Source: Lachnospiraceae bacterium
Lineage (GTDB): Bacteria > Bacillota > Clostridia > Lachnospirales > Lachnospiraceae
Reading direction: 5' to 3'
Length of the DNA: 64,000 nucleotides
Assembly: GCA_017542245.1 (NCBI GenBank)
Contig: JAFXXN010000123.1
Coordinates: 1-64,000, forward strand
Part shown: piece after piece, positions 35,164 through 45,000 of the stretch
Position numbering within the stretch: the stretch's first letter is position 1
Layout of the letters: each line of letters starts with the position of its first letter
The notes under the pieces: model-generated
What the model was told of the DNA's origin: nothing
Databases searched by the model: none
Seen by the model: the letters and a program-made list of their open reading frames with translations, nothing else
Position numbers and translations under genes: made by a program

Positions 35164-36001
35164 TAAAAAGATGGATAATATCACCTCGTTAAAGGAATGT
35201 ACCAAGATTTCTCAAGTTTCCAATTTTTCCCAGGATTCCCAAGAAGATGACGGAACTGCTATACAGGATCCAAATTTCTCCCTGAACGGTTATCAGGTAG
35301 TACGTGGTGAGTTCTTTGCACATCTCTTCGAGCCTTCTGTTACACTTAACAAAGAAAAGGTATCCGTCAACTCCGCTTGTATCCGTAAGCTGCCGAAGAC
35401 AGATTATGTACAGTTCCTAGTAAACCCTGCTGAAAAAAAGCTGGCTGTCAAGCCCTGTACTGAAGAAACCAGAGACTCATTCCGTTGGTCTTCCACGAGT
35501 TCAGATAACCGAGTACACCCCAAAAGCATAACCTGCAGGATATTCTTTGCCAAGGTTATGAAACTTATGGGTTGGGATCCCCGATGCAGATATAAGATAC
35601 TGGGAAAGCTTATACGAACTAAGAATGACTGTCTTTTCGTATTCGATCTCACTTCAGCAGAAATGTACAAGAAGAAATCTTCTGTCGCTGGTGAAAAGAC
35701 TTCTAACCGTGCTATATACCCTGAGGATTGGAGCGACCAATTTGGTCTCTCTGCCAAAGAGCACCAGGATAATGTCCTGATAAAGATTTTTGATGATTAT
35801 ACTGTATTCAAAATAAACAAAGATGAAGAGAAGGAGGCTATAATAAATGAACCTTATAAACCAACTAAATCCGAACAACCAGACAGTTCCGCAGAAAATG
35901 GAACAGATAACCCAGACAGAGCAGATGCTACAGATGGAGCAAGCAACTCCAACGAATCAGATGATGCAGGCAGAACTAACGAAGCAAATGAACAAGACTG
36001 A
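35156..36001 (+). CDS. Paralogue of the recombinase C-terminal domain, no catalytic domain
   Basis: A 281-residue protein. Residues about 40-190 align with the C-terminal domain of the upstream recombinase: VRGEFF for VRSEF, KKLAVKPC for LLAVKPAP, KLMGWDPRCRYKI for KMFGWRTERNYRI, then FDLTSAEMY. It lacks the resolvase and Recombinase domains. The ATG follows GGGAGG and overlaps the recombinase stop by 8 bp. It may bind DNA or the recombinase as a directionality or accessory factor. Its acidic tail overlaps the next gene by 155 bp. Confidence 0.7.
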   Translation: MDDKKMDNITSLKECTKISQVSNFSQDSQEDDGTAIQDPNFSLNGYQVVRGEFFAHLFEPSVTLNKEKVSVNSACIRKLPKTDYVQFLVNPAEKKLAVKPCTEETRDSFRWSSTSSDNRVHPKSITCRIFFAKVMKLMGWDPRCRYKILGKLIRTKNDCLFVFDLTSAEMYKKKSSVAGEKTSNRAIYPEDWSDQFGLSAKEHQDNVLIKIFDDYTVFKINKDEEKEAIINEPYKPTKSEQPDSSAENGTDNPDRADATDGASNSNESDDAGRTNEANEQD

Positions 36002-37079
36002 TCTGTTAAATGAAGCAGAACAAATGAGTCAAGCGATGCAACAGAATACAACGCATCAAGCAAGTCAAGCTGAACGAACAGTCCCTTCACTTGACCTGGA
36101 TCAGATTGATCACCAGATACTGCTTATACAAATGAAGCATGATTTACGTAATATCCCAGGCAACTCTGTAAACATCAAGATTAATCCAATATTATCAAGA
36201 CTTGTCCAACCCTTAAATGAGCGTGAGCAGGAAGTGCTTTTCGATAAGTTATCTTCTTTCGATACTGTTCCGGTCATACATATCTGGCGAAACTGCCATC
36301 TTGCAGACCAGTATGTTTATGAACTATGTACTGATTATAGTATTCCCTATAGGATTGTTGAGTTATCTTTTGAAAACATCAATCAAGCTGCTCTGTACAT
36401 ATGTTCTATCCAGCTCTCCAATGAGAACCTTACTCCGGAGTATAAGATGTATATCATAGGTCAGAAGCTTGAATACATCCTTCAAGGCTCATACTTGGGA
36501 ATTGAAGCGAACTCAAAATATAATCTCGCTGCTAAGATGGGACATAAGCTTTTCCTTTCCGCAGGCACAATAGTTAAGTACCATACTATATCAAATGCTC
36601 TAAATACCGTTTTCGATCAGGATGAGGACTTTGCTAGGAATATTCTTCTCGGTAAAGTCCGTATATCCCACGAGAACATCCCGGAGCTTGCCCGACTTAT
36701 GCCCGACGAGATTAAAGCCGTAGCTGCCGCTGCCAAAAGGGATAATCTAGGACGTATGACACTTTCATTTATCCGTAACGAGGCTCAATGGAGTCACGTA
36801 AAGAATCGTGCTCCACAGAGCCGAAGGGAACGTACAGAGGAAAAGATGGTCAAGCACGCAACCATACGTCAGATGCCCCAGTATGATCCCGATTCGGAAG
36901 CTAACAGCTTATGTATGACCATTGACTCCTGGATTTCTTCCATCCAGCGTGTTCATAGTTCAAGCAACTTTGGAAAGATCACTACCAAAGCCAGTCTCCA
37001 GCTTATGAAAAAGCTCTCTTTCCTTGAGCATACCGTAAAGACTGTACAGGAATCACTGGTAGAGAGGGGGACCGCATGA
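35847..37079 (+). CDS. ParB-like nuclease-domain protein
   Basis: A 410-residue protein. The first 80 residues are Gln/Met-rich and read in a second frame across the end of the previous gene. The segment VIHIWRNCHLADQY ... AALYICSIQLSNENLTPEYKMYIIGQKLEY resembles ParB-like proteins of Firmicutes mobile elements (their ICRNQL..RNLT...R..IGK motif). AAGGAGG lies 9 nt before the ATG, which supports this start despite the overlap. A role in element maintenance or regulation is likely. Confidence 0.65.
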   Translation: MNLINQLNPNNQTVPQKMEQITQTEQMLQMEQATPTNQMMQAELTKQMNKTDLLNEAEQMSQAMQQNTTHQASQAERTVPSLDLDQIDHQILLIQMKHDLRNIPGNSVNIKINPILSRLVQPLNEREQEVLFDKLSSFDTVPVIHIWRNCHLADQYVYELCTDYSIPYRIVELSFENINQAALYICSIQLSNENLTPEYKMYIIGQKLEYILQGSYLGIEANSKYNLAAKMGHKLFLSAGTIVKYHTISNALNTVFDQDEDFARNILLGKVRISHENIPELARLMPDEIKAVAAAAKRDNLGRMTLSFIRNEAQWSHVKNRAPQSRRERTEEKMVKHATIRQMPQYDPDSEANSLCMTIDSWISSIQRVHSSSNFGKITTKASLQLMKKLSFLEHTVKTVQESLVERGTA

Positions 37080-38101
37080 GTGCCGAAAATGAATACAATG
37101 AGTTCGTACCACGTGTTCATTTTGAACTTATACCGATAAAAAATCTTGTCTCCAACCAGAAATATCAGCGGGAACTTTCAATGATTCATGTCAACAAAGC
37201 AGTACTAAACTTCGACTTGAACCAGATAAATCCTATAAAGGTAAGCCGCCGTGACGGTACCAATTATGTTTTCAACGGTCAACACACTGCCGAAATCGTT
37301 GCTATGGCTTCCGGCAGCCGTGATACTCCCGTATGGTGCATGATCTACGATGATCTGGAATATACTATGGAAGCCGATATTTTCGCCAATCAGATGAAAA
37401 ATGTTAAGGCATTGACTGCTGTAGAAATATTCAACGCCAATTGTGAGGCCGGTAACGAAGATTCCCTGATTATTCGGGATATGATAGAGTCCTATGATAT
37501 GAAGGTGGGTTCATCTCCTCTTCCCGGCAATATTATGGCTATCGGCACTATCGAGACTATTTATTATAAATATGGCTACAAAGTCCTTGACAGAGTCTTA
37601 AAGCTCATAATCGGCACTTGGGAAGGCGAACAGAAATCATTCTCTGCCAATATTCTTAATGGTGTCACCCGTCTGATATGTGCATACGGAACCAATCTTG
37701 ATGACGATGTTTTCAAGGAAAAACTCGGTATAATCTCCATAAAAGAAATCACTAAAGTAGCTAAGGAACGCCGTGCAGGCTCACTTGGATACGCAGAGGC
37801 AATGCTTATATACTATAACAAAAAACTCAAACATTCATTGCAGTGGAACCTGCTGTATGTGACTAAGAATGACAAGAAAAAAGCCAAGATGAATGATGGT
37901 GGGGATGATATTTCCAGAGATGGAACTTCCCGACAAGTTGTCGGGAAGTTGGAGGATAATGATGCCGGCAATATAACAACCGGCAAGGATATTAGAAATA
38001 CCGATAAAAACAATATGGCTGAGAACAATAATCCGGTTGTCTTAGATGAAGAAAAAGTCCAGCCAGATAATTCACGAACTAAACGGAAGGAAACTGCTTG
38101 A
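37076..38101 (+). CDS. DUF6551/ParB-like protein carrying an inserted palindromic element
   Basis: A 341-residue protein. The N-terminus (IPIKNLVSNQKYQRELS ... INPIKVSRRDGTNYVFNGQHTAEIV) is a ParB-like fold of the DUF6551 type. The remainder to about residue 270 is helical. The C-terminal 60 residues are hydrophilic and include GTSRQVVGKLED, encoded by a 27-bp palindrome that also occurs in the CD1107-like gene. Start and upstream stop overlap as ATGA. It pairs with the preceding ParB-like protein. Confidence 0.68.
   Translation: MSAENEYNEFVPRVHFELIPIKNLVSNQKYQRELSMIHVNKAVLNFDLNQINPIKVSRRDGTNYVFNGQHTAEIVAMASGSRDTPVWCMIYDDLEYTMEADIFANQMKNVKALTAVEIFNANCEAGNEDSLIIRDMIESYDMKVGSSPLPGNIMAIGTIETIYYKYGYKVLDRVLKLIIGTWEGEQKSFSANILNGVTRLICAYGTNLDDDVFKEKLGIISIKEITKVAKERRAGSLGYAEAMLIYYNKKLKHSLQWNLLYVTKNDKKKAKMNDGGDDISRDGTSRQVVGKLEDNDAGNITTGKDIRNTDKNNMAENNNPVVLDEEKVQPDNSRTKRKETA
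37924..37950 (+). repeat. 27-bp palindromic element inside a coding sequence (copy 1)
   Basis: A perfect 13-bp inverted repeat with a 1-nt centre (arm AACTTCCCGACAA). Together with flanking bases (GATGG before, GAGGAT after) it matches a second copy at 51600-51626 on the other strand. In both genes it encodes the same peptide, GTSRQVVGKLED. Confidence 0.85.
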
Positions 38102-38134
38102 AGAGTTACTCAAAAACTTCCTGAACAAAAAAAT

Positions 38135-38171
38135 ATCCGGAAAAGTCCTCTATTGGTGGACTCTTCCGGAT
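38135..38171 (-). terminator. Terminator between convergent genes
   Basis: ATCCGGAAAAGTCC (38135-38148) and GGACTCTTCCGGAT (38158-38171) form a 14-bp stem with one mismatch. On the minus strand it is followed by ATTTTTTTG, a clear terminator for radC and the transfer operon. It may also act on the rightward recombinase operon. Confidence 0.85.
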
Positions 38172-38176
38172 TCTGT

Positions 38177-38893
38177 TTATATAGTCTGTTCAATGCTTCG
38201 TGGTTCTTTAGATTTTGAAACTATCATTGCCTTTTTCTCGACCAGTTTATTCTTCTCAGCAATCTCATTCTTTACTGATACCCGTTTCTTTGAATTCCAA
38301 TCTGTTATAAACTTTTGTGATTGTTCTGTTACAAACCGTGGTGATTGTTCACTAACAAACCTTGGAGATTCCTCAGCAATAAATCTCGGTGACTGCTCTG
38401 CTACAAAACTAAACAGCTCCGGGTTCGTGTTTCGGATACTTGTATGTAGACCCGAACCACCTGCTACTATTATATGGTCAGTGACTGGGATACCAATGAG
38501 CCGTCCTGCTTCTACCATACGTTTCGTAACGGATAAATCTGCCTGGCTCGGTGTCAAAGAACCTGACGGATGATTATGCAATCCGATAAGGGCAGCCGCA
38601 TTTGTCATAATCGCCGCCTTGAATATATTCTGAATCGGAACCATTGTCTGATTCAGGTCACCTACTGCAATCAGGTTAAAGGCTGTTGGTGATAGAGATG
38701 TCGGGGCTATAGTCCGTTTCTGACTGTCAAGGAGCAGTATGTAAAAATGTTCTCTGTCAAGCTCAGCCATAGCCTTTGCCATTACTTCCACCGCCTTTTC
38801 AGAATTCGTTATTGGCTCAGATGAGTACAGCGGATCTGCCTCTTTCAGACAGAGCCTTACCGATACCTGCTTCAATTCATATTCATCTGCCAT
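38177..38893 (-). CDS. radC: RadC-like JAB-domain protein with tandem-repeat tail
   Basis: A 238-residue protein of the RadC/JAB family often found on mobile elements. The metalloprotease-like motif LHNHPSGSLTPSQAD (HxHx7Sx2D) is intact near residue 120. The tail contains four diverged 8-residue repeats around EQSPRFV. The ATG at 38893 follows AGGAGG and overlaps the upstream small gene by 11 bp. Its biochemical role is unsettled. It is the last gene of the leftward operon. Confidence 0.85.
   Translation of the reverse strand: MADEYELKQVSVRLCLKEADPLYSSEPITNSEKAVEVMAKAMAELDREHFYILLLDSQKRTIAPTSLSPTAFNLIAVGDLNQTMVPIQNIFKAAIMTNAAALIGLHNHPSGSLTPSQADLSVTKRMVEAGRLIGIPVTDHIIVAGGSGLHTSIRNTNPELFSFVAEQSPRFIAEESPRFVSEQSPRFVTEQSQKFITDWNSKKRVSVKNEIAEKNKLVEKKAMIVSKSKEPRSIEQTI
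38317..38412. repeat. Four 24-bp tandem repeats in radC
   Basis: Units at 38317, 38341, 38365 and 38389 are each 24 bp (consensus GTGATTGTTCxxxxACAAACCxTG on the plus strand). They encode the SPRF repeats at the protein tail. The frame is kept whatever the copy number. Confidence 0.8.
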
Positions 38894-39071
38894 CCGTTCC
38901 TCCTGCAAACTCTATCCTTACACTTACTATCTTCCCATCGTTCTCCTTTAGGAATTCAGCAAATTCCGACGTACTGTTAAGTGTAACTACTACATCCATT
39001 TCTTTTGAGGCTTTGAGTGTTTCAGTGGTTTCTATGATTTCTGTATGTTCAATTTCATTCATATGGTTCAT
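38883..39071 (-). CDS. Small acidic element-encoded protein
   Basis: A 62-residue protein, acidic and without recognised domains. AAGGAG lies 5 nt before the ATG. The start overlaps the stop of the 2673-residue gene (ATGA) and the end overlaps radC, so it is translated as part of this operon. The C-terminal half (LKENDGKIVSVRIEF) looks like a small beta-rich fold. Function unknown. Confidence 0.65.
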   Translation of the reverse strand: MNHMNEIEHTEIIETTETLKASKEMDVVVTLNSTSEFAEFLKENDGKIVSVRIEFAGGTDGR

Positions 39072-42000
39072 ATTGCTCCTTTTTCGGTATTCTTCTTAAG
39101 TATGTCGCACGTTTTAATCGGCACAGCCTTGCAAGACTTACTTTCTTGTATCTGACGCATCTTATCTTGTAGCTTTTGATGAAATGGTCCGGAACTCTTA
39201 TTTCCCTTACCATCCTTAATATCATTTGTTTCTATCCGTAAAGCCTGCTTACCCTGAGGTATGGGTGTGTATGCCACTTCCGGCTCAGATGCTATATATG
39301 CTGCTTTCTTTTCACTTGCGATTGCAAGGTTATTATCTCCCCCTGCTTCTTCATCAATATCTAGGGCATTATCTCCCTTTTCATCCATATTTAAGAGTGC
39401 ATTCAGTTCTGATAGTCTCATTAGCTTATCATTCAGCTCCTGCTCTTTTTCAAAGGGCTTTGTGACTTCTGCCTTGGCGATTTCCAGCTGCTGTTCAGCA
39501 TTCTTTAGTTTCAGCTCTACTTCCTCTAACTGCTTTTCCATTCCTTCAAGAAGATTGTTTATACGGGTGATATTTCCGGATGCATCAGCTCCTATCTCTA
39601 TTTCGTGACTTATCTTTCCTTTTAGTATCAGGTTGAACTTTGATGTGAAAGGTTCAAACTTTGCCGACATCTTAAATCCTAGGTACTCTCCTATTTCTGT
39701 CGGGTCTCTGAATGCTTTCATCTCCCTGCAAATTGAGATCAGTGCTGAACCTGCATCCTTTCTTTCCTCATAGGTCTTTCCTGCTACTGTCATTCGGAAG
39801 TTTTCGGATTGTTCCTTACCTTCAGCTTTTTTAGGATTATCTGTTTTAGTTAGAATGTAAGCTTTATCAGGTGATACAACAGTCGTTTGTTGAGACTTCT
39901 CTGGTTTATTAGCATCATATAGTGAAATATCTGCCTTGAATCCTTCTATCCTCTCCTTTAATGTTTCTATTAGTTTCGGATAGTGTACAGCTATCTGATC
40001 CTCCAGCCTATATTTCTGGCTGGTATGGTTAGCCTTTAGTAGCTTCAATTTACTCACCTGAATATCGAGGTCCATTTTCTCACGGATATATGGATTGCCG
40101 GTAGCAAGTGCTTTTACCTCTGCATATGATAGTGCTGCATCATCTATGTCCTCACAGCTCCTCACCGGGCTTTTGCTTGTCATTATCTGCCCTATGAATT
40201 TCTGCTTGTTCTCGATCAACTGCCAACTGTATGCATCAAATGTGCCCTCGGTGACATATCTGAAGATACTTACTTTTGGATTAGTATTACCTTGTCTTAA
40301 TATCCTCCCTTCCTGCTGCTCGATGTCCGAGGGTCTCCACGGTACATCGAGGTGGTGCAGGGCTATAAGTTTGTCCTGCACGTTAGTTCCTGCGCCCATC
40401 TTAGCAGTTGAACCTATAAGGAATCTTACTTGCCCGCTCCTTACCTTTGCGAACAGTTCCGTTTTCCTAAGTTCAGTATTTGCCTCGTGGATAAAGGCTA
40501 TCTGCTCTCTCGGTACTCCCTTTGCAACGAGTTTTTCCCTTATGTCATCATATACATTGAAAGTCCCATCACCTTTTGGAGTCGAGAGGTCACAGAATAT
40601 CAACTGTGTAGACTTTTTCTCAGCCGTGTCCTGCCATATTTTATATGCCCTATCTATGCAGGCGTTAGTCTTGCTGTTTTCATCATCAGGTAGCATATCC
40701 GATATCAGCCTCTGGTCAAGAGCAAGCTTCCTTCCATCATTCGTGATTTTGAGCATATTGTCTTCCGACGGATCCACAGCCCTATTGCGCACCAGCTCTG
40801 CCCTATCTGCCAGTGACTTTACCATCTCTTTCTGTGCTTCTGACGGTTTCAGCACTACATTCTCATACTCCGCTTCTGGTACCGGAAGGTTCAGCATATC
40901 CGATGTCTCGATATCTGCACTCTCCTTAAATAACGATATAAGTTCAGGCAGATTGAAGAATTTTGAGAATCTGGTCTTCGCCCTATATCCCGTTCCTTCA
41001 GGTGCTAATTCTATTGCAGTCTGTGTCTCACCGAAGGTTGCCGCCCAGCTGTCAAACTGCCCTAACCCCATCTGCTGCAATGTACTGTTCTGCAGGTATC
41101 TCATAACCGTGTAAAGCTCACACATTGAGTTAGAGACAGGTGTCCCGGATGCAAATGTAATTCCTTTTCCACCAGTCAATTCATCTAGATACTGGCATTT
41201 ATTGAACATATCCTGGGACTTCTGAGCCTCTGTCTGTGCTATACCGGCAACATTACGCATCTTGGTATATAGGAAGAGGTTCTTGTAGCCGTGGCTTTCG
41301 TCTACAAAAAGCCTATCAACGCCCAATTGCTCAAAGGTTATGACATTATCCTTTCTTGTCTGATCATTCAGTTTATCAAGCTTAGCCACAAGATTTTTCC
41401 TGCTCTTTTCCATCTGCTTTATGGTATAACGCTCACCGTGATCAGCCTTTGTCTGCTGTATCGCCATCTCTATTTCGTCTATCTGTTTTTCTATAATGGC
41501 AATTTGGCGCTCAGTGGACAGCGGTATACGTTCAAACTGACTATGACCGATGATGACTGCATCATAATCACCGGTAGCTATACGTGAGCAGAACTTCTTT
41601 CTATTGGCAGGTTCAAAGTCCTTTTTAGTTGCTGCAAGGATATTTGCTCCGGGATATAGGCGCAGAAAATCACTCGCCCACTGCTCTGTCAGATGATTTG
41701 GAACTACAAACAATGACTTCTGGCATAAGCCTAAACGCTTGCTCTCCATAGCTGCTGCAGCCATACTCCAGGTCTTACCTGCACCTACCACATGAGCTAA
41801 AAGCGTGTTATTTCCATATAGGATATGGGCTACAGCATTCTTCTGGTGCGGTCTTAATTCTATATCCGGAGTCATACCCGGGAATGTCAGATGTGATCCA
41901 TCATACTCGCGGGGTCTAGTGGAGTTGAACAGCTCGTTATATTTCCCGACAAGCTCCATTCTTCTCTCCTGGTCACGGAATACCCAATCCTTGAAAGCCT

Positions 42001-45000
42001 CTCGTATGGCTTCCTGCTTTTGGGACGCTAGCATTGTTTCCTTTTTGTTGAGGATTCTCTTTTCTTTTCCATCCTCCATCTCTATATCAAATATCCTTGT
42101 ATCTTTTAAATTTAGGGAATCTTCCAGTATCTTATAGGCATTTGCCCTGCCGGTACCATAGGTGGAATGCACAAGCGCATTTCCATAATCTGCATTCTTT
42201 CCGCTCACATTCCACTGTCCTGTGATATCAGAATAATTGACAGATACCGTTCCTCTGTCAATCAGATAATCAGGGGTATGAAAGGTATCCCTCATAAAGT
42301 CCACTATGAACCTCGGCTCTATCCATGTAGCACCTATGCGGACTTCTATTTCGGAAGCATCAAGGTCTTTAGGCTGGACTCGCTCAAGGGCAAAGACGTT
42401 TATAGAATAATCATAGGTATCTGCTTTTTCCCCGGTCTTATCACTGTCAAGAGGATTTATTATATTATCAGTTATGCCCTTGCTTATATCATTATTATCA
42501 GCATACCTCCTAGCTACTTGAAGCTTATGTCTCACGTTACCCGACAGATACTCATCAGCCGTCTCCCATTTCACAGTAAGAGGATTTTTGAATATTATAC
42601 CTTTGAGTTCTTCTGTCAGCTCATTTTCTGACTTACCGGTTAGCTTACTCATATATTCAAGGTCTATACCTGCCTTTTCTGACAGCGATACCGCAAGTGC
42701 TTCCGATGCTGTGTCTACACTCGTCACGGGTTCTGCTTTCTTTATCGTGCGCTTAGTGAACATATCCGCCTTGCCCTGGAACTTACCCTCATCATCAAGT
42801 TTTTCAAGGGAACAAAGCAGACAGTATGAGGAATCCTGATTGAATGCCCTCTTATTGGTCTGTGAGCTGATAAGCCCGTAAGTCTTTGAGAAATCATCAT
42901 AAAGAGCGTTCAGCTCCTTCTGTTTAATGCTTATTGCTTCATCCGAATAATCATCCATCTGCATATTTATCAGCTGCTGCGTGCAGTCACGGATGCCTAT
43001 CATACCCTTTATCCTTGCTTCCATATTTTCTGACATACCTGCAGGATGCATAATGCTGTTCTCACGGTAATATACCTTATCATCCACAAGGCAATAACTG
43101 AAGTTCTTTACAGTGGGGTCAGCAGGGATGATATCACTTTTTAAGTTACTATTTTCTGTTAAGGAACTGTCTATTGAGTCAAGACCGTTTTCTCCCAAAC
43201 CTGGTGAGAGTTCAGGGATATCATAAGTTCCAGTGATATGGCTCATAGCTCCTAATAATTGTTCCGAGAGCGGTCTTGTGATATCAGGCTGGCAGGTGCT
43301 CTCCATACCGAAAGGTCCCGTCACCATCTCCATCTTTCCCATTATCATCTCAGGATGATCTATGAAATAGCTGTTCATCGCAACACCGTTTTCATCCATC
43401 CCGAGATGTACCCAGTCCGGTTCTAAATCAACAAGCCTATCACGTTTCTTAAAAAAGAGAATGTCGGAAGTTACTTCTGTTCCGGCATTCTCTTTAAATG
43501 CTGTATTTGGCAGGCGGATTGCTCCGATGAGTTCTGCCCTTTGTGCTAAATATCTTCTTACTGATGGATTCTGCTTATCCATAGTACCTTTGCTCGTGAC
43601 AAAGGCTACCACTCCGCCCGGTCTAACCTTGTCCAGCGACTTTGCAAAGAAATAATCGTGTATCAGAAAATTGTTCTTATCATACTGACGGTCAGGTATC
43701 TTGTAATCACCGAAAGGTACATTACCTATGGCTACATCAAAGAAATCGTTAGGAAAGTCTGTTTTCTCATAGCCTTTTACCTGGATATTGGCTTTGGGAT
43801 ATAATAGTTTTGCTATCCGTCCTGATACAGAATCCAGCTCAACTCCGTATAATCGGCTATCGCTCATATTTTCGGGAAGCATACCAAAGAAGTTGCCGAT
43901 CCCCATAGCAGGCTCTAGTATATTGCCCCTACGGAATCCCATATGGTCTAGTGCTTCATATATGCTGCCTATCACCGTCGGCGAAGTATAATGTGCATTA
44001 AGAGTACTGCTACGGGCACTAGCATACTCTTCAGGCGAAAGCAGGTTCTTCAGTTCGTTATATTCACTTCTCCAATTTGTCTTACTTTCATCAAAAGCAT
44101 CTGAAAGACCGCCCCAACCGACATATTTTGAAAGAACCTCCTGCTCATTTAGAGTGGCTACTCTCTGTTCTGATTCTATGAGCTGAAGTGTCTTTATCGC
44201 TTCGATATTATTCCGGAACTTCTCCTTCGGAGTGCCTGCACCAAGATTCTCATTTGTTATATGGAAGTTCTGAGCCTTTGCTGCCATCTCCTCACGGACT
44301 TTTTTCTGCTGTTCAAGTTCTAATTTTTCCTGCTCAGAAATCCTTTCCACGATTTCGGTTTCTTCTGTTCCAGTAAGCCGTTCATTATTTTCCGTTTCCT
44401 GGATTTCAGACTGTATGTCATTATCCTTTTGCAGAAAAGCATCTTGAAATCTGCCCTCAAGCCTTTTAGGGAAGTGCTCATCCTCCACATCATCAGCCGT
44501 GAGAGTCTGTTGCAGTTCTTCCTGCTCCTCCTTTAACTGCTCCTGAGCATTTTTAAGCTTCCGCTGCTCATATTCTTCCTTGGCTTCGGGTCTTAGGTAA
44601 ATGTTTTCATTCACCATCTTACGGATAATCTTTTCAACCTGATTCCAGTTAAGCAGGATATCTGCATACGGAGCCATCAGATTCCCTTTTCTAAGCCGTA
44701 ACCCTTTTCCGTCATGGTCTGCCCAGCTGTATTCCGTCCCTATGAGAGCATCCGAGCGCCCGCCTATGCCATACTCCTTTTTCAGGAATGCGACATTATC
44801 TTTTGTTTCGTGATGCTCATTGAAATACTCATATATTCTGAAATTTCTCTCTTGGAAACCGCTTCCACCACGTATCAATTCTTCAATTTCATCCTGTGTC
44901 ACGAAGTCTCCCTGGTTCACAGTGACTTCATCCTTCAAGGGATACGTAATCATTTCTTTATCAAGGTCGATCAGTTCATTTATAAGATACTCCGGGCGCT

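Noticed and set aside
38046-38573. Plus-strand open frame of 175 codons
   Set aside because: Antisense to radC, whose JAB motif is clear; part of it simply reads the 24-bp repeats.
40095-41114. Plus-strand open frame of 339 codons
   Set aside because: Antisense to the helicase domains of the giant protein; serine-rich composition typical of a shadow frame.
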